From assembly GCA_017428055.1 (NCBI GenBank), contig JAFRRN010000099.1:30623-94622 (forward strand): a stretch of 64,000 bases of DNA. Direction: 5' to 3'. A model generated the notes under the pieces. The model did not search any database and was not told where the DNA came from. It saw only the letters and a list, made by a program, of their open reading frames with translations. This DNA comes from Prevotella sp. (lineage in GTDB: Bacteria > Bacteroidota > Bacteroidia > Bacteroidales > Bacteroidaceae). Positions 37,301-45,159 of this stretch are shown here, one piece after another. How positions within the stretch are numbered: the first letter of the stretch is position 1; each line of letters starts with the position of its first letter. The position numbers and the translations under genes are program-made.

Positions 37301-38635
37301 GGGGGTGAGGGCGATGCCGTAATTGCCGATGGCAATCAACTTTCCATTGGGGGCGATATAGAATCCCACGCGCTGGTGCATCACGGCTTTCACGTCTTTT
37401 GCCACGATGCCGGGCAGTGACACCTTGGTAAAACCGTCGGGAACTGGGTATTCGGGGAACAGTTCCGTGGGTTGGCTCCACGTGTAACCATCGTCAGAAG
37501 TCTGCAACATCACCTTTCCCGGCGGCTCATGTTCATGGCGGGGGTTGGTGATGTAGTGCATATAGAACTTTCCATTCCAATGTGTCAGCATCGGTTGGTG
37601 GTTATAAGTCCAAGGCTTCGCGCCCCGCATGGTTTGTATGCTATGCACACCCACCACGGGCTTCAGCCCCCCGTCGTGCCGCTCGGGGCGGGCGATGGCC
37701 TTTCCCGTATAGTGTACTACGTCGCGATTGTATTTAATAAGTTGCTCCACGATTTCCTCGGGAGCCATGAAGACGGTGCCGTGTTTATGCCCCACGGGGA
37801 AATTGACGACATCTGTCTGGTCTTCAAAGTGGATGAAGTCCTTGGTGCGATGCGCCCCATATATCTTATGTCGATAGGAGTCGTAGTAGATATACCACCA
37901 GTCGCCCACCTTCGCCGTACTCGGACCCTCGGTAAACTGCTCGGTGAAAGGCTCTGAGGCTTCGCTCCAAGGCCCATACGGGGATGTGGCAAACGCCACT
38001 TTGATGTTGCGCATGGGGCGTGAGTTGTCCTTGACGACCATCACATAGTCATTTTTCCCCCGTTTCACCAATGTGGCATCTATGTCGCTGAAGTCGGGAT
38101 CATAGAAGAGCTTGGTCTCGCTGAAGGTCTTGAAGTCTTTTGTCGTGGTGTAATAGAGGCGGTGGTTGTTCCGATGCTCCTCTTGATAGTCGGGGAACTT
38201 GCCGGGTACACACGATGCCCAGACGACCATATATTGCCGCTTGACATCGTCATAGAACAACTCAGGGGCCCATACATTCACCGTGGACGTGTCTTTCATC
38301 ACCTCGATAAACCGCTGGTCGCTCCAATGAATCAAGTCTTTCGACGATGAATAGCCAAAGCCACGGTCGCCTCTCCACGAACTTGTCCATACCAAATGGA
38401 ACGTGCCATCGGGCCCGCGAACAATCGAAGGGTCGCGCATCACTTGCTGCTTGCCCACCTTCGGGGTTAGGAACACGCCTTGGATGGAGTCCCACCGAAT
38501 GCCATCAAGGCTGTAAATGAACCGCAACCCCTCGGTGGCTGGCTCATGGAAAGAGGTGGATACATATACGTCCTTTGCTTGACTTGCCGCAACGAAAGCC
38601 AGCAAGGCAAGCCACAAACACTGTATTCTTTTCAT
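34400..38635 (-). CDS. Three-module enzyme: GH43, sialidase-like (GH143-like) and (alpha/alpha)6 (GH142-like)
   Basis: A 1411-residue exported protein, first gene of the operon. The start is ATG 38635 (MKRIQCLWLALLAFVAASQA). Residues 25-300 are a GH43 propeller with the usual acids: D in MRDPSIV (about 70), D in SDIDATLV (about 185), E in TEGPSTA (about 235). Residues 310-690 carry Asp-box blades (SDDGYTW, SIDGGNTW) of a sialidase-like propeller. Residues 700-910 are a beta-sandwich. Residues 940-1411 are an (alpha/alpha)6 domain (WNPYAVLEAWKVSGDTHF, then GTCEWDGAVWPF). The last modules match the build of BT1020 of B. thetaiotaomicron, which holds DHA-hydrolase (GH143) and beta-L-arabinofuranosidase (GH142) activities for rhamnogalacturonan-II chain D. 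Here a GH43 is added. A repeat element is inserted near residues 1242-1278. Confidence 0.82.
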   Translation of the reverse strand: MKRIQCLWLALLAFVAASQAKDVYVSTSFHEPATEGLRFIYSLDGIRWDSIQGVFLTPKVGKQQVMRDPSIVRGPDGTFHLVWTSSWRGDRGFGYSSSKDLIHWSDQRFIEVMKDTSTVNVWAPELFYDDVKRQYMVVWASCVPGKFPDYQEEHRNNHRLYYTTTKDFKTFSETKLFYDPDFSDIDATLVKRGKNDYVMVVKDNSRPMRNIKVAFATSPYGPWSEASEPFTEQFTEGPSTAKVGDWWYIYYDSYRHKIYGAHRTKDFIHFEDQTDVVNFPVGHKHGTVFMAPEEIVEQLIKYNRDVVHYTGKAIARPERHDGGLKPVVGVHSIQTMRGAKPWTYNHQPMLTHWNGKFYMHYITNPRHEHEPPGKVMLQTSDDGYTWSQPTELFPEYPVPDGFTKVSLPGIVAKDVKAVMHQRVGFYIAPNGKLIAIGNYGIALTPKDDPNDGNGIGRVVREIKKDGTFGPIYFIYYNHDFNEKNTLFPFYKKSRDKAFVKAVDALIADPMQRMQWVEEADRNDPLIPLTRPYKAFSGYTLPDGRKVGLWKHAVTSISIDGGNTWREPCDRAPGFVNSNAKIWGQRLSDGTYATVYNPAEYRWPLAISLSQDGLEYTTLSLVNGEVTPLRHGGNYKNYGPQYTRGITENGQRANILGQSEGKQDADDDLWVTYSNNKEDMWVSRVPVPVRLNATTHASKPFSEYHSLAEMTDWNIYSPLWAPVSLDGNRLCLTDSDPYDYAKVERVVPNTKELQVDFDLNIGQEDCGELDIEFVDDHGTVCSRIVVDSTKSIKVKGGARYGTLLKRYEKETDYHITAKLSVGLHRATYFLNGKKACERQFDTPVESISRIVFRTGALFDKPDINTPADQDFDMPRADERDKRASFYIANVTSRSIDGDSTAAILRYDDYAHYAETFNTMEDENIVTTIPNAQSSEWMRANIPLFDCPQKNFEEMYYYRWWTLRKHIKRTPVGYGMTEFLVPRSYADKYNLIACAIGHHVMESRWLRDTTYLHQILRTWYFGNDGKAMEKMNKFSSWNPYAVLEAWKVSGDTHFLMGLKPRLEEEYARWESTNRLSNGLYWQADVRDGMEESISGGRKKQYARPTINSYMFGNATALAFLNDLTGDRDKATSFQQKADTLRQLIEQKLWNEEHQFFETLRGDTLAAVREAIGFLPWYFNMPQNAKFDKAWEQINDTQGFSAPYGLTTAERRHPEFRSHGVGTCEWDGAVWPFATSQTLTALANHLNEECRMKNEKSFDIKESQGDISPSDSSFFILHSSFFKQMELYVESQHHRGRPYIGEYLDETNGAWLMGDRERSRYYNHSTFNDLIITGIVGLRPQADNRVVVNPLLPQGKWDYFCLDGVNYHGQVLTILWDKDGQRYHQGSGLSLLVNGVPVAHREDLGLLTYHLPIP
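34801..34907. repeat. Inverted pair of 7-bp tandem arrays inside the first operon gene
   Basis: The left arm 34801-34833 is units of GAATGAA/GGATGAA; the right arm 34880-34907 is units of TTCATTC/TACATTC. The centre is 46 nt. The whole element is translated in frame within the (alpha/alpha)6 domain, giving ECRMKNEKSF and FILHSSFFK. It has the same architecture as the GH2 elements but a different unit length. Confidence 0.8.
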
Positions 38636-38749
38636 GTAATGAATCACATTTACCATAGAGACGCAGAATGGGACCCTTTGTAATCAATCAAGAGACGTTT
38701 CAATATAGTTGCAAGGATAGATAGGCGTATTCATTCATTTGAAAAAATC

Positions 38750-39136
38750 CGACAAAAACACGTTCGGGAAAATTGGCGAAATAGAATTACGAGGCATTAC
38801 CGTGCCTTCCATTCGTGGAGGAAAATCGGGTCATTTTGGACGGAAATATGCGTTTAACATTTTTTGGGGGGCATCCGCCGCCGACGGATGCCACATCCGT
38901 CACCCGTAGATGTGGCATTTATGAAGGACCGATGCCGCCCAAAAAATGTTAAAATGCCGCTATTTTTGCCCATAAAGAGGGCTGAAAAGGGCTTTTTGGG
39001 ATATGTAAAAAGATAACTCGTTGACAATCAATGGGTTGCGAAAACAGCCATTTTGGGGCTTCTTTTCGACCAAAGTCAAGGTTGTTGGCAAATAACGCAG
39101 CCACGGAGGCTCATTTTGTGACTTTTTCTTGACAAA
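38750..39136. repeat. Dispersed intergenic palindromic repeat, copy B
   Basis: Second copy of the element at 2096-2456, same orientation. The core 38853-38953 is also exactly 101 bp, from TTTAACATTTTTTG to CAAAAAATGTTAAA, and holds the conserved small palindrome CGGATGCCACATCCG at 38885-38899. The long perfect arms of copy A are degraded here. Flanking blocks (gacaaaaa...cgggaaaat at the left, ttgacaaa at the right) are kept. It is upstream of the operon start, as copy A is upstream of the restriction gene. The rest of 38657-39242 shows nothing else. Confidence 0.75.
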
Positions 39137-39242
39137 CTTCCTGTGTGGGGGCATATTGTTGACAACTACCATCAATAAAATAACCGATGGCTTCCAATAA
39201 AGGAAACCATCGGCGAATGGAATGATGATTGTTGGCTTCTCG

Positions 39243-39638
39243 CTAAATGATGGCTGCTGCCTGCTCGGCATCCTTCCCCTCGTAGAACTTGGGTTCGGTG
39301 GAAGGGGTATAGCTGAAATCTACGAAGTGGAACAGTTGCAGGGCGCAGAACTGTCGGTCTTCACTCACACAAGCCTCCAAACGATATGGTCCGAGGGGAA
39401 CGCTGCCAGGCTTTCCGTGTGCCTTGACCTCCTTTTCCAACTGGCTTGGGGCGAGTTCCAACAGCCGTTCCAACTTGGCACCGTCGTCTGCCGAAAAGTC
39501 TTCTGCATAGAGATTGACGGTGCTTTGCGTAGGTGTATACTTCACTGTTTGCCTCAATCCGAAAAATGAGCGGTTGATGGCTATATGATTGTTAGCGGAG
39601 AGGGCTTCCGCCATCCCCATTTTATAAAAACTTGCCAT
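39243..39638 (-). CDS. Conserved hypothetical protein
   Basis: A 131-residue protein of unknown function starting at ATG 39638 (MASFYKMGMAEALSANNHIA); the open frame extends further upstream but without a better start. No signal peptide, no membrane segment and no recognised motif. It is mixed alpha/beta with FFGLRQTVKYTP, VNLYAEDFSADDGA and an Ala/Gln end. It is not linked by function to the upstream secreted protein gene, 71 nt away on the same strand. Confidence 0.6.
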   Translation of the reverse strand: MASFYKMGMAEALSANNHIAINRSFFGLRQTVKYTPTQSTVNLYAEDFSADDGAKLERLLELAPSQLEKEVKAHGKPGSVPLGPYRLEACVSEDRQFCALQLFHFVDFSYTPSTEPKFYEGKDAEQAAAII

Positions 39639-39709
39639 GATTATTTGGTATCTTTTGGGTTGATAAATAGATATTTTAATAATGTGTGTCCCTGAAAAGA
39701 TACCGCTCT

Positions 39710-40105
39710 TTAGCGAAGGATATGCCTCAATGCGATGACATAATAATCGCACGAGGCGACAAGGCGGAGGGGCAACGACTCGGCTTTTCTCCGTCTGTCA
39801 TGGAAGGCTTTTAATGGTTTTACTTTTTGTCGAATGGCCAATGAGGGCTTTCCGTGCGGCTTTCCGTGTCCCGCACCATAGACGGGGGCGAGGCGTTGTG
39901 GGCGCGTGTGGCACAGGCGATACCATATCCGCGCGTCGGAGAGCATGGCTTGGTCGCGCCGCTCATCCGATGGCCTCACCGTCCAGGCAATGTCTTTCTT
40001 GTCTTTGGACGGTTGTTCCGTCAGACGCTCTGCGCCATTTGTCGTGGCTTGGCATACACCAAACCAAGCGAGCCATATCAATAAAGAGGTCAGAAGCCTT
40101 TTCAT
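39710..40105 (-). CDS. Small secreted hypothetical protein
   Basis: A 131-residue protein with a clear signal peptide (MKRLLTSLLIWLAWFGVCQA) from ATG 40105. The mature part is basic and low in recognisable structure, ending ESLPLRLVASCDYYVIALRH. No family recognised. The signal peptide and codon use support a real gene, but the mature sequence could also be partly decayed. Confidence 0.5.
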   Translation of the reverse strand: MKRLLTSLLIWLAWFGVCQATTNGAERLTEQPSKDKKDIAWTVRPSDERRDQAMLSDARIWYRLCHTRPQRLAPVYGAGHGKPHGKPSLAIRQKVKPLKAFHDRRRKAESLPLRLVASCDYYVIALRHILR

Positions 40106-40241
40106 TATTTCACCGCATCGTTGGGTCATTTGTGGTGCAAAGATACACGAAAAAAGCCGGAATAGGGGGCTTTCCGACGGGAAAATGCCATTCTTTCGAC
40201 AAAAAAGTTGTCATTTTTCATTTTTCATGATATTATTGTTG

Positions 40242-40249
40242 TAACTTTG
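40242..40249 (+). promoter_or_regulatory. -7 box (TAACTTTG) for fucI-fucP
   Basis: TAACTTTG matches TAnnTTTG. Initiation near 40254 gives a leader of about 43 nt to the ATG at 40297. No operator for a fucose regulator could be recognised. Confidence 0.55.
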
Positions 40250-40296
40250 TAGCGACAACCTAAATGGATTTCATCACATCAATAACAATCGAACAA

Positions 40297-42078
40297 ATGA
40301 ATCAAAATTATCCAAAGATTGGCATTCGCCCCACGATAGATGGTCGTCAGGGGGGGATCCGTGAGAGTTTAGAGGGCAAGACCATGGCGCTCGCCCATGC
40401 TGTAAAGGAACTGATTGAGGGCAATGTGCGCAATGGCGACGGCTCGCCCGTGGAATGTGTCATCGCCGACACGACCATCGGGCGCGTGGCAGAGAGTGCA
40501 GCCTGTGCCGCGAAATTTGAGCGCGAGGGCGTGGGAGCGACCATTACCGTCACTTCCTGCTGGTGTTATGGCTCGGAGACGATGGACATGAATCCCTATT
40601 ATCCCAAGGCGGTGTGGGGATTCAATGGCACGGAGAGGCCCGGAGCGGTGTATCTCGCTGCCGTGCTTGCCGCCCACGCACAGAAGGGATTGCCCGCCTT
40701 CGGCATCTATGGGCATGACGTGCAGGACCTCGATGACAACACCATCCCCGCCGACGTGGCGGAGAAGCTGTTGCGCTTTGCCCGTGCCGCACAGGCGGTG
40801 GCTACGATGCGCGGCAAGAGTTATCTGTCGATGGGCAACACCTGCATGGGTATCGCCGGTTCCATCGTGAACGCCGACTTCTTCCAGGACTATTTAGGAA
40901 TGCGCACCGAATACGTTGACCTCGTCGAAATCCTCCGTCGTGTGGACTTAGGCATCTATGACCCAGTGGAGTTTGACAAGGCGATGGCTTGGACAACACA
41001 ATATTGCAAGCCTCATGAGGGGCAAGACTATAACGCCGAGCGTGGCAAGGCGAAGACTCGCGAACAGAAAGACAAGGACTGGGAGTTCACGGTAAAGAAC
41101 ATGATGATTATCCGCGACTTGATGGAAGGTAACCCCCGCTTGCTCGAAATGGGATTCAAGGAGGAGGCACTGGGGCATAACGCCATCCTCGGTGGCGTGC
41201 AAGGGCAACGCCAATGGACCGACTACCAGCCCAACTTTGACTTCCCCGAGTCGCTGATGTGTACGTCGTTTGACTGGAACGGCATCCGCGAGGCGAAAGT
41301 GTTGGCAACAGAGAACGACTCGTTGAATGGCATCTCGATGCTCTTTGGACACTTGCTGACTAACCGTGGCGTGATGTTCAGCGACATACGTACCTATTGG
41401 AGCCCTGACGCTGTGGAACGTGTGACGGGCAAACGCCCCGAAGGGATGGCGGCGGGCGGATTCATCCACCTCATCAATTCAGGTGCCACGACGCTTGATG
41501 CCACGGGTGCGATGTCCGACAAGGACGGCAAAGCCGTGATGAAACCCCACTGGGAGATGACGCAAGAGGACGTGGAGGCTTGCTTGGATGCCACGACGTG
41601 GTTCCCTGCCGATAGGGATTATTTCCGTGGTGGTGGCTATTCATCCAACTTCCTGACACGGGGAGGGATGCCGATGACGATGATGCGCGTCAATATCGTG
41701 AAGGGGCTCGGTCCCGTGATGCAAGTGGCGGAGGGCTGGACGGTGGACCTCGACCCCGAGGTACACGACATCCTCAACAAGCGCACCGACAAGACATGGC
41801 CCACGACGTGGTTCGTGCCGCGCACCGACGAGCGCAAGGATGCCTTCAAAGACGTGTATTCGGTGATGAACAACTGGGGAGCCAACCACGGTGCCATTGC
41901 CTACGGACATATCGGAGCCGATGTGTTGACACTGTGCAGCATCCTCCGCATCCCCGTCTGTATGCACAACATCGACGACAAGGACATCTTCCGTCCCGCC
42001 GCATGGAATGCCTTTGGCATGGATAAGGAGGGAGCGGACTATCGTGCTTGCGTGAATTTCGGACCAATATACCAATAA
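40297..42078 (+). CDS. fucI: L-fucose isomerase
   Basis: A 593-residue cytoplasmic enzyme interconverting L-fucose and L-fuculose (also D-arabinose and D-ribulose). The start ATG 40297 ([20 protein letters not shown]) agrees with the family; an ATG 33 nt earlier adds a non-conserved extension. Recognisable parts are [40 protein letters not shown] with metal-ligand Glu, [20 protein letters not shown] and the C-terminal [18 protein letters not shown]. Length is normal. The permease gene follows after 2 nt. No fuculokinase, aldolase or fucose regulator is present in the window, so the rest of the pathway must be elsewhere. Confidence 0.97.
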   Translation: MNQNYPKIGIRPTIDGRQGGIRESLEGKTMALAHAVKELIEGNVRNGDGSPVECVIADTTIGRVAESAACAAKFEREGVGATITVTSCWCYGSETMDMNPYYPKAVWGFNGTERPGAVYLAAVLAAHAQKGLPAFGIYGHDVQDLDDNTIPADVAEKLLRFARAAQAVATMRGKSYLSMGNTCMGIAGSIVNADFFQDYLGMRTEYVDLVEILRRVDLGIYDPVEFDKAMAWTTQYCKPHEGQDYNAERGKAKTREQKDKDWEFTVKNMMIIRDLMEGNPRLLEMGFKEEALGHNAILGGVQGQRQWTDYQPNFDFPESLMCTSFDWNGIREAKVLATENDSLNGISMLFGHLLTNRGVMFSDIRTYWSPDAVERVTGKRPEGMAAGGFIHLINSGATTLDATGAMSDKDGKAVMKPHWEMTQEDVEACLDATTWFPADRDYFRGGGYSSNFLTRGGMPMTMMRVNIVKGLGPVMQVAEGWTVDLDPEVHDILNKRTDKTWPTTWFVPRTDERKDAFKDVYSVMNNWGANHGAIAYGHIGADVLTLCSILRIPVCMHNIDDKDIFRPAAWNAFGMDKEGADYRACVNFGPIYQ

Positions 42079-42080
42079 AT

Positions 42081-43388
42081 ATGAGCAAAAATTCATTACT
42101 TTCCAAGGACGGGGTGAGCTATCTCATCCCGTTCATCCTTGTGACATTCTGTTTCGCCCTGTGGGGTTTTGCCAATGACATCACCAACCCCATGGTGAAA
42201 GCGTTCTCCAAAATCTTCCGTATGAGCGTCACCGATGGCACGTTGGTGCAAGTGGCATTCTATGGGGGGTATTTCTGCATGGCGTTCCCTGCCGCCATCT
42301 TCATCCGCAAGTATTCCTATAAGGCGGGCGTGTTGATGGGATTGGGGCTGTATGCCACGGGTGCGCTGCTGTTTTTCCCTGCCAAGGGCATCGGCGTTTA
42401 TGGGTGTTTCCTGCTCGCGTACTTCATCATGACGTGCGGTCTGTCGTTCCTTGAGACGAGCTGTAATCCCTATATCCTGACGATGGGTAGCGAGGAGACG
42501 GCGACGCGACGGCTCAACATGGCACAGTGTTTCAACCCTTGCGGCAGCATCATCGGCATGTTTGTGGCGATGAACTTCATCCAGGCGAAACTCAACCCAT
42601 TGAGTAGTGATGAGCGGGCTTTATTGGGAGAGGATGAGTTTAACGCCTTGAAAGACGCAGACCTGAGCATCCTCATCTCACCTTATTTAATTATAGGACT
42701 GGTCATCGTGGCGATGTTCCTCGTCATCTTCTTCACCAAGATGCCCAAGAATGGCGACCAGAGCCATGACATCCATTTCCTTGCGACGCTCAAGCGTATC
42801 TTCTCGCTGAAGTATTACCGCGAAGGAGTGATAGCGCAGTTCTTCTATGTCGGGGCGCAAATCATGTGCTGGACGTTCATCATCCAGTATGGGACGCGGG
42901 TGTTTATGGCAGAGGGCATGGACGAAAGGTCGGCAGAGGTGCTGTCGCAGCGGTTCAATATTTATGCGATGCTGTTCTTCATCTGTTCCCGATTTATCGC
43001 TACCTACTTGATGAAGTATCTTAAGCCCGCTAAACTCCTTGCCATCTTCGCCGTCTTGGCGATGGTGTTCACCACGGGAGTCATTCTTTTCCAAGGACGA
43101 TTGGGCGTGTATTGCCTCGTTTGCGTGAGCGGTTGCATGTCGCTGATGTTCCCCACCATTTACGGTATCGCCCTCGACGGACTGGGCGATGATGCCAAGT
43201 TTGGGGCAGCAGGGCTCATCATGGCAATCCTCGGCGGCTCCGTCTTGCCGCCGTTGCAGGCGATGATCATCGACCAAGGCACGGTCTTCGGCTCCTATCC
43301 CGCCGTCAATGCCTCGTTCATCCTGCCTTTCATCTGCTTCGTTGTGGTGTGTGCCTACGGGTATAGGATGCACAGGAATATGATTTGA
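42081..43388 (+). CDS. fucP: L-fucose permease (MFS)
   Basis: A 435-residue major facilitator transporter with about 12 membrane segments, taking up L-fucose with protons. The start is ATG 42081, just after the fucI stop. FucP-type marks are FALWGFANDITNPMVKAF, GGYFCMAFPAAIFIRKYSYK and LSFLETSCNPYILTMG with QCFNPCGSIIG. A cytoplasmic loop between helices 6 and 7 is longer than usual. It forms a two-gene operon with fucI that could use fucose released by the secreted enzymes at 22.8-38.6 kb. Confidence 0.95.
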   Translation: MSKNSLLSKDGVSYLIPFILVTFCFALWGFANDITNPMVKAFSKIFRMSVTDGTLVQVAFYGGYFCMAFPAAIFIRKYSYKAGVLMGLGLYATGALLFFPAKGIGVYGCFLLAYFIMTCGLSFLETSCNPYILTMGSEETATRRLNMAQCFNPCGSIIGMFVAMNFIQAKLNPLSSDERALLGEDEFNALKDADLSILISPYLIIGLVIVAMFLVIFFTKMPKNGDQSHDIHFLATLKRIFSLKYYREGVIAQFFYVGAQIMCWTFIIQYGTRVFMAEGMDERSAEVLSQRFNIYAMLFFICSRFIATYLMKYLKPAKLLAIFAVLAMVFTTGVILFQGRLGVYCLVCVSGCMSLMFPTIYGIALDGLGDDAKFGAAGLIMAILGGSVLPPLQAMIIDQGTVFGSYPAVNASFILPFICFVVVCAYGYRMHRNMI

Positions 43389-43416
43389 CATCCTTTTGTC
43401 ACCTTCCCCCTATAAG

Positions 43417-43450
43417 CAAGAGACGAAGATTAGCCAATCCTCGTCTCTTG
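43417..43450 (+). terminator. Hairpin terminator after fucP
   Basis: Perfect arms CAAGAGACGA (43417-43426) and TCGTCTCTTG (43441-43450), with an extra inner pairing, followed by tcttatc. Confidence 0.65.
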
Positions 43451-43492
43451 TCTTATCAATGAGGGCATTTGCCATGCCTTCATCATGAAGAA

Positions 43493-43741
43493 TCAGAAAA
43501 CTGCCGCAACGCGCTTAATCTGTTTCAGCTTCTCCATAAACGTCTCGTTACGTTCTGCCATCAACATGTCGTATTCGTTTTGCATGGCAAGGAGAGGGGC
43601 GGCATCCACGCCAAGAGCCGCTTCCATCATCATCGCAAGCTCTGGATTGAGGGAACGTTTACCGTTCAGCATTTCATTAAATGCCGAGTAGGATATGCCG
43701 ATGTCCTTCGCCAATCCACGTTGTGATATACCTCGAATTAC
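43493..43741 (-). pseudogene. HigA-like antitoxin remnant
   Basis: The minus strand encodes about 82 residues beginning IRGISQRGLAKDIGISYSAF and continuing NEMLNGKRSLNPELAMMM, the helix-turn-helix of HigA-type antitoxins, with a normal C-terminus (EKLKQIKRVAAVF). Upstream in this frame there is a TAG at once and no ATG or proper N-terminal region. The first possible start is TTG 43714 inside the helix-turn-helix. I read it as a truncated copy. Just upstream, another frame (43677-43898) encodes YLYGDDGCLLVHAVRKNSDD, which may be a piece of the same lost gene pair. Confidence 0.6.
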
Positions 43742-43756
43742 CTAAAATTCTTATTA

Positions 43757-43963
43757 TTACCCACAGGTCATCGGAATTCTTTCTAACGGCATGGACGAGG
43801 AGACATCCGTCATCGCCATAAAGATAAACACGTTTTTGAAGATGCTCTCCTTCTTGGTATCCGTTGATGATATCAAAAAATGGTCTGCCCATTGACATTC
43901 ATCGTTGAAACACAACAGGTAATTCCTGGGCATCGTCTCGAAATGTAACTCTTGGTTTTCCAT
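43757..43963 (-). pseudogene. Fragment resembling DUF6078-type protein, probably frameshifted
   Basis: The minus strand from ATG 43963 gives MENQELHFETMPRNYLLCFN followed by DECQWADHFL, like the N-terminus of DUF6078 proteins of Bacteroidales. After about 28 residues the reading frame loses similarity. The alternative frame in the same DNA encodes YLYGDDGCLLVHAVRKN, which looks more protein-like. A deletion plus frameshift is the simplest explanation. A -7 box lies upstream at 43993-44000. Confidence 0.45.
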
Positions 43964-43992
43964 AATCATTCTCTCAAATTAGTTTTAGGCTA

Positions 43993-44000
43993 CAAATATA
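43993..44000 (-). promoter_or_regulatory. -7 box (TATATTTG), divergent from the RNA promoter
   Basis: The minus strand reads TATATTTG, about 30 nt ahead of ATG 43963. It is the surviving promoter of the decayed gene. Confidence 0.4.
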
Positions 44001-44034
44001 AACAAAAATCATCGATTTTTTCCATAAAAGTTGG

Positions 44035-44064
44035 TTTGTTTCAATAAACTTTTGTACATTTGCA
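44035..44064 (+). promoter_or_regulatory. Strong Bacteroidetes promoter (TTTG, 18 bp, TACATTTG)
   Basis: TTTG at 44035-44038 and TACATTTG at 44057-44064 are separated by 18 bp, close to the consensus -33/-7 arrangement and the best match seen in the window. Predicted start near 44070, almost 390 nt before the first coding start, so it serves the RNA described next. Confidence 0.7.
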
Positions 44065-44069
44065 TGTCC

Positions 44070-44388
44070 TCATGTCTGAAGCCCACCCGTGGGTGGGGTA
44101 GTGGGATGGGGACCTATATATAGGAAAGGCGTTACTTGACGCTTTGTTCTTAACGTTCAAGAATCTGGCAGTTTACGAACAATTGTTAAGACAAAGCAGC
44201 GATTTGACGCTCATTGGATATGTAATATCCGATACTTATGCTTTGCGGCAACCGTGCTGTGGGAGCATGGGTGTGGTTGATATACATACTGGCGTGGGCT
44301 TCGGCGTTGCTCGTTTTTAACAATTGGGCGATGCCAGAGCCTTTGAACGTGGGACGAGCAACAAGGGGACTCCCACGCTTCTTTTTAT
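44070..44388 (+). ncRNA. Probable free-standing structured RNA, about 320 nt
   Basis: A strong promoter at the 5' end and a terminator-like hairpin with TTCTTTTT at the 3' end enclose a stretch dense in stems. These are CCCACCCGTGGG (44083-44097 region), CCTATATATAGG (44115-44126), GCGTTACTTGACGC (44131-44144), CTTTGTTCTTAAC paired with GTTAAGACAAAG (44143-44155 with 44186-44197), and GGATATGTAATATCC. The last domain nests GCGTGGG (44294-44300) with CCCACGC (44374-44380), and GTTGCTCGT (44308-44316) with ACGAGCAAC (44356-44364). A competing pairing CGTGGGA/TCCCACG (44350-44356 with 44373-44379) forms a compact terminator. No tRNA, tmRNA, SRP RNA or RNase P signature is seen. Bacteroidales-1 or a 6S-type RNA are possible identities that I cannot confirm. 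Confidence 0.6.
44350..44388 (+). terminator. Intrinsic terminator of the structured RNA
   Basis: CGTGGGA and TCCCACG arms followed by cttcttttt. The left arm is next to bases that otherwise pair with 44308-44316, so two folds compete. Confidence 0.6.
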
Positions 44389-44455
44389 GTATGGTTTTAA
44401 CTCAACATTTTAAAACCGTCCGACAGGGGGTCGCGGGCATAAAAAGGAAAGAACC

Positions 44456-45130
44456 ATGAACACTAAGAAAATCATGATGGCACTCGCGATGTTCGCCCTT
44501 GTTGGCACGGCATCGGCACAAATCACCAAGGAACAAATCAAGGAACGTCAGGAACTACGTAAGCTTTCCCAAAAAGAACTCAGTGAGAAAGCCTCCAAAG
44601 TTGCACGGAAGGAGGCGAAGAAACTCAAGAAAGAGGGATGGGTAACCACTCCCGGTGCCCTTCCCATCGAGAAGCAGTTGGATAAGTCGTATCTCATGCA
44701 ACAGGAGTTTGGCGAAGACATGTTCCCCAAATACATCATGGCGGAGGCGATGAGCATCGGCGAGAACTATGATGCCGCCAAGATGCAAGCAAACGAACTT
44801 GCCAAGCAAAACCTCGCCGGGCAGATACAGACGGAGATTACCGCCCTCATCGAAAACACCGTTGCCAACAAGCAGTTGGCGGCAGAGGAGGCTGCGTCGG
44901 TGGTGCATAGTATCTCTGCGGGCAAGAACCTTATCTCACAGAGCATCGGTCGCACCATTCCCGTGGTGGAGGTGTATCGCACCAAGGCGAACAAGAACAA
45001 GGAAGTTTTGGTGCGCATCGCTTACAGCGAGAAGATGGCAAAGGCTGCCGCCAAGGCCGCCGTGCGCGAAGATTTAGAAAAGCGGGGCGACGACTTGCAT
45101 AAGAAGCTGGATGAACTGCTTGGTTGGTAA
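44456..45130 (+). CDS. Secreted coiled-coil protein of unknown function
   Basis: A 224-residue exported protein (signal MNTKKIMMALAMFALVGTAS, AQ cleavage). The N-terminal mature part is a highly charged helix (ERQELRKLSQKELSEKASKV). Residues 55-200 contain EAMSIGENYDAAKMQANELA, a long helix and VVEVYRTKANKNKEVLVRIA, a pattern resembling LPP20/SIMPL-type envelope proteins. The C-terminus is again a charged helix. No catalytic motif. It is the first of five closely spaced plus-strand genes leading to the LRR-caspase gene, and the next ATG lies 30 nt downstream. Envelope localisation is supported by the signal peptide; function is unknown. Confidence 0.75.
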   Translation: MNTKKIMMALAMFALVGTASAQITKEQIKERQELRKLSQKELSEKASKVARKEAKKLKKEGWVTTPGALPIEKQLDKSYLMQQEFGEDMFPKYIMAEAMSIGENYDAAKMQANELAKQNLAGQIQTEITALIENTVANKQLAAEEAASVVHSISAGKNLISQSIGRTIPVVEVYRTKANKNKEVLVRIAYSEKMAKAAAKAAVREDLEKRGDDLHKKLDELLGW

Positions 45131-45159
45131 TCATTCATTTTGGCTATTGTCAGTCTTTC

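Noticed and set aside
22845-38635. SusC/SusD genes of a standard polysaccharide utilisation locus
   Set aside because: No SusD-like or SusC-like sequence is present; the only TonB receptor in the window (53884-55932) is BtuB-like and lies far away.
44238-44459. 73-codon frame within the RNA region
   Set aside because: It crosses the terminator hairpin and has no protein-like features; the stems explain the sequence better.
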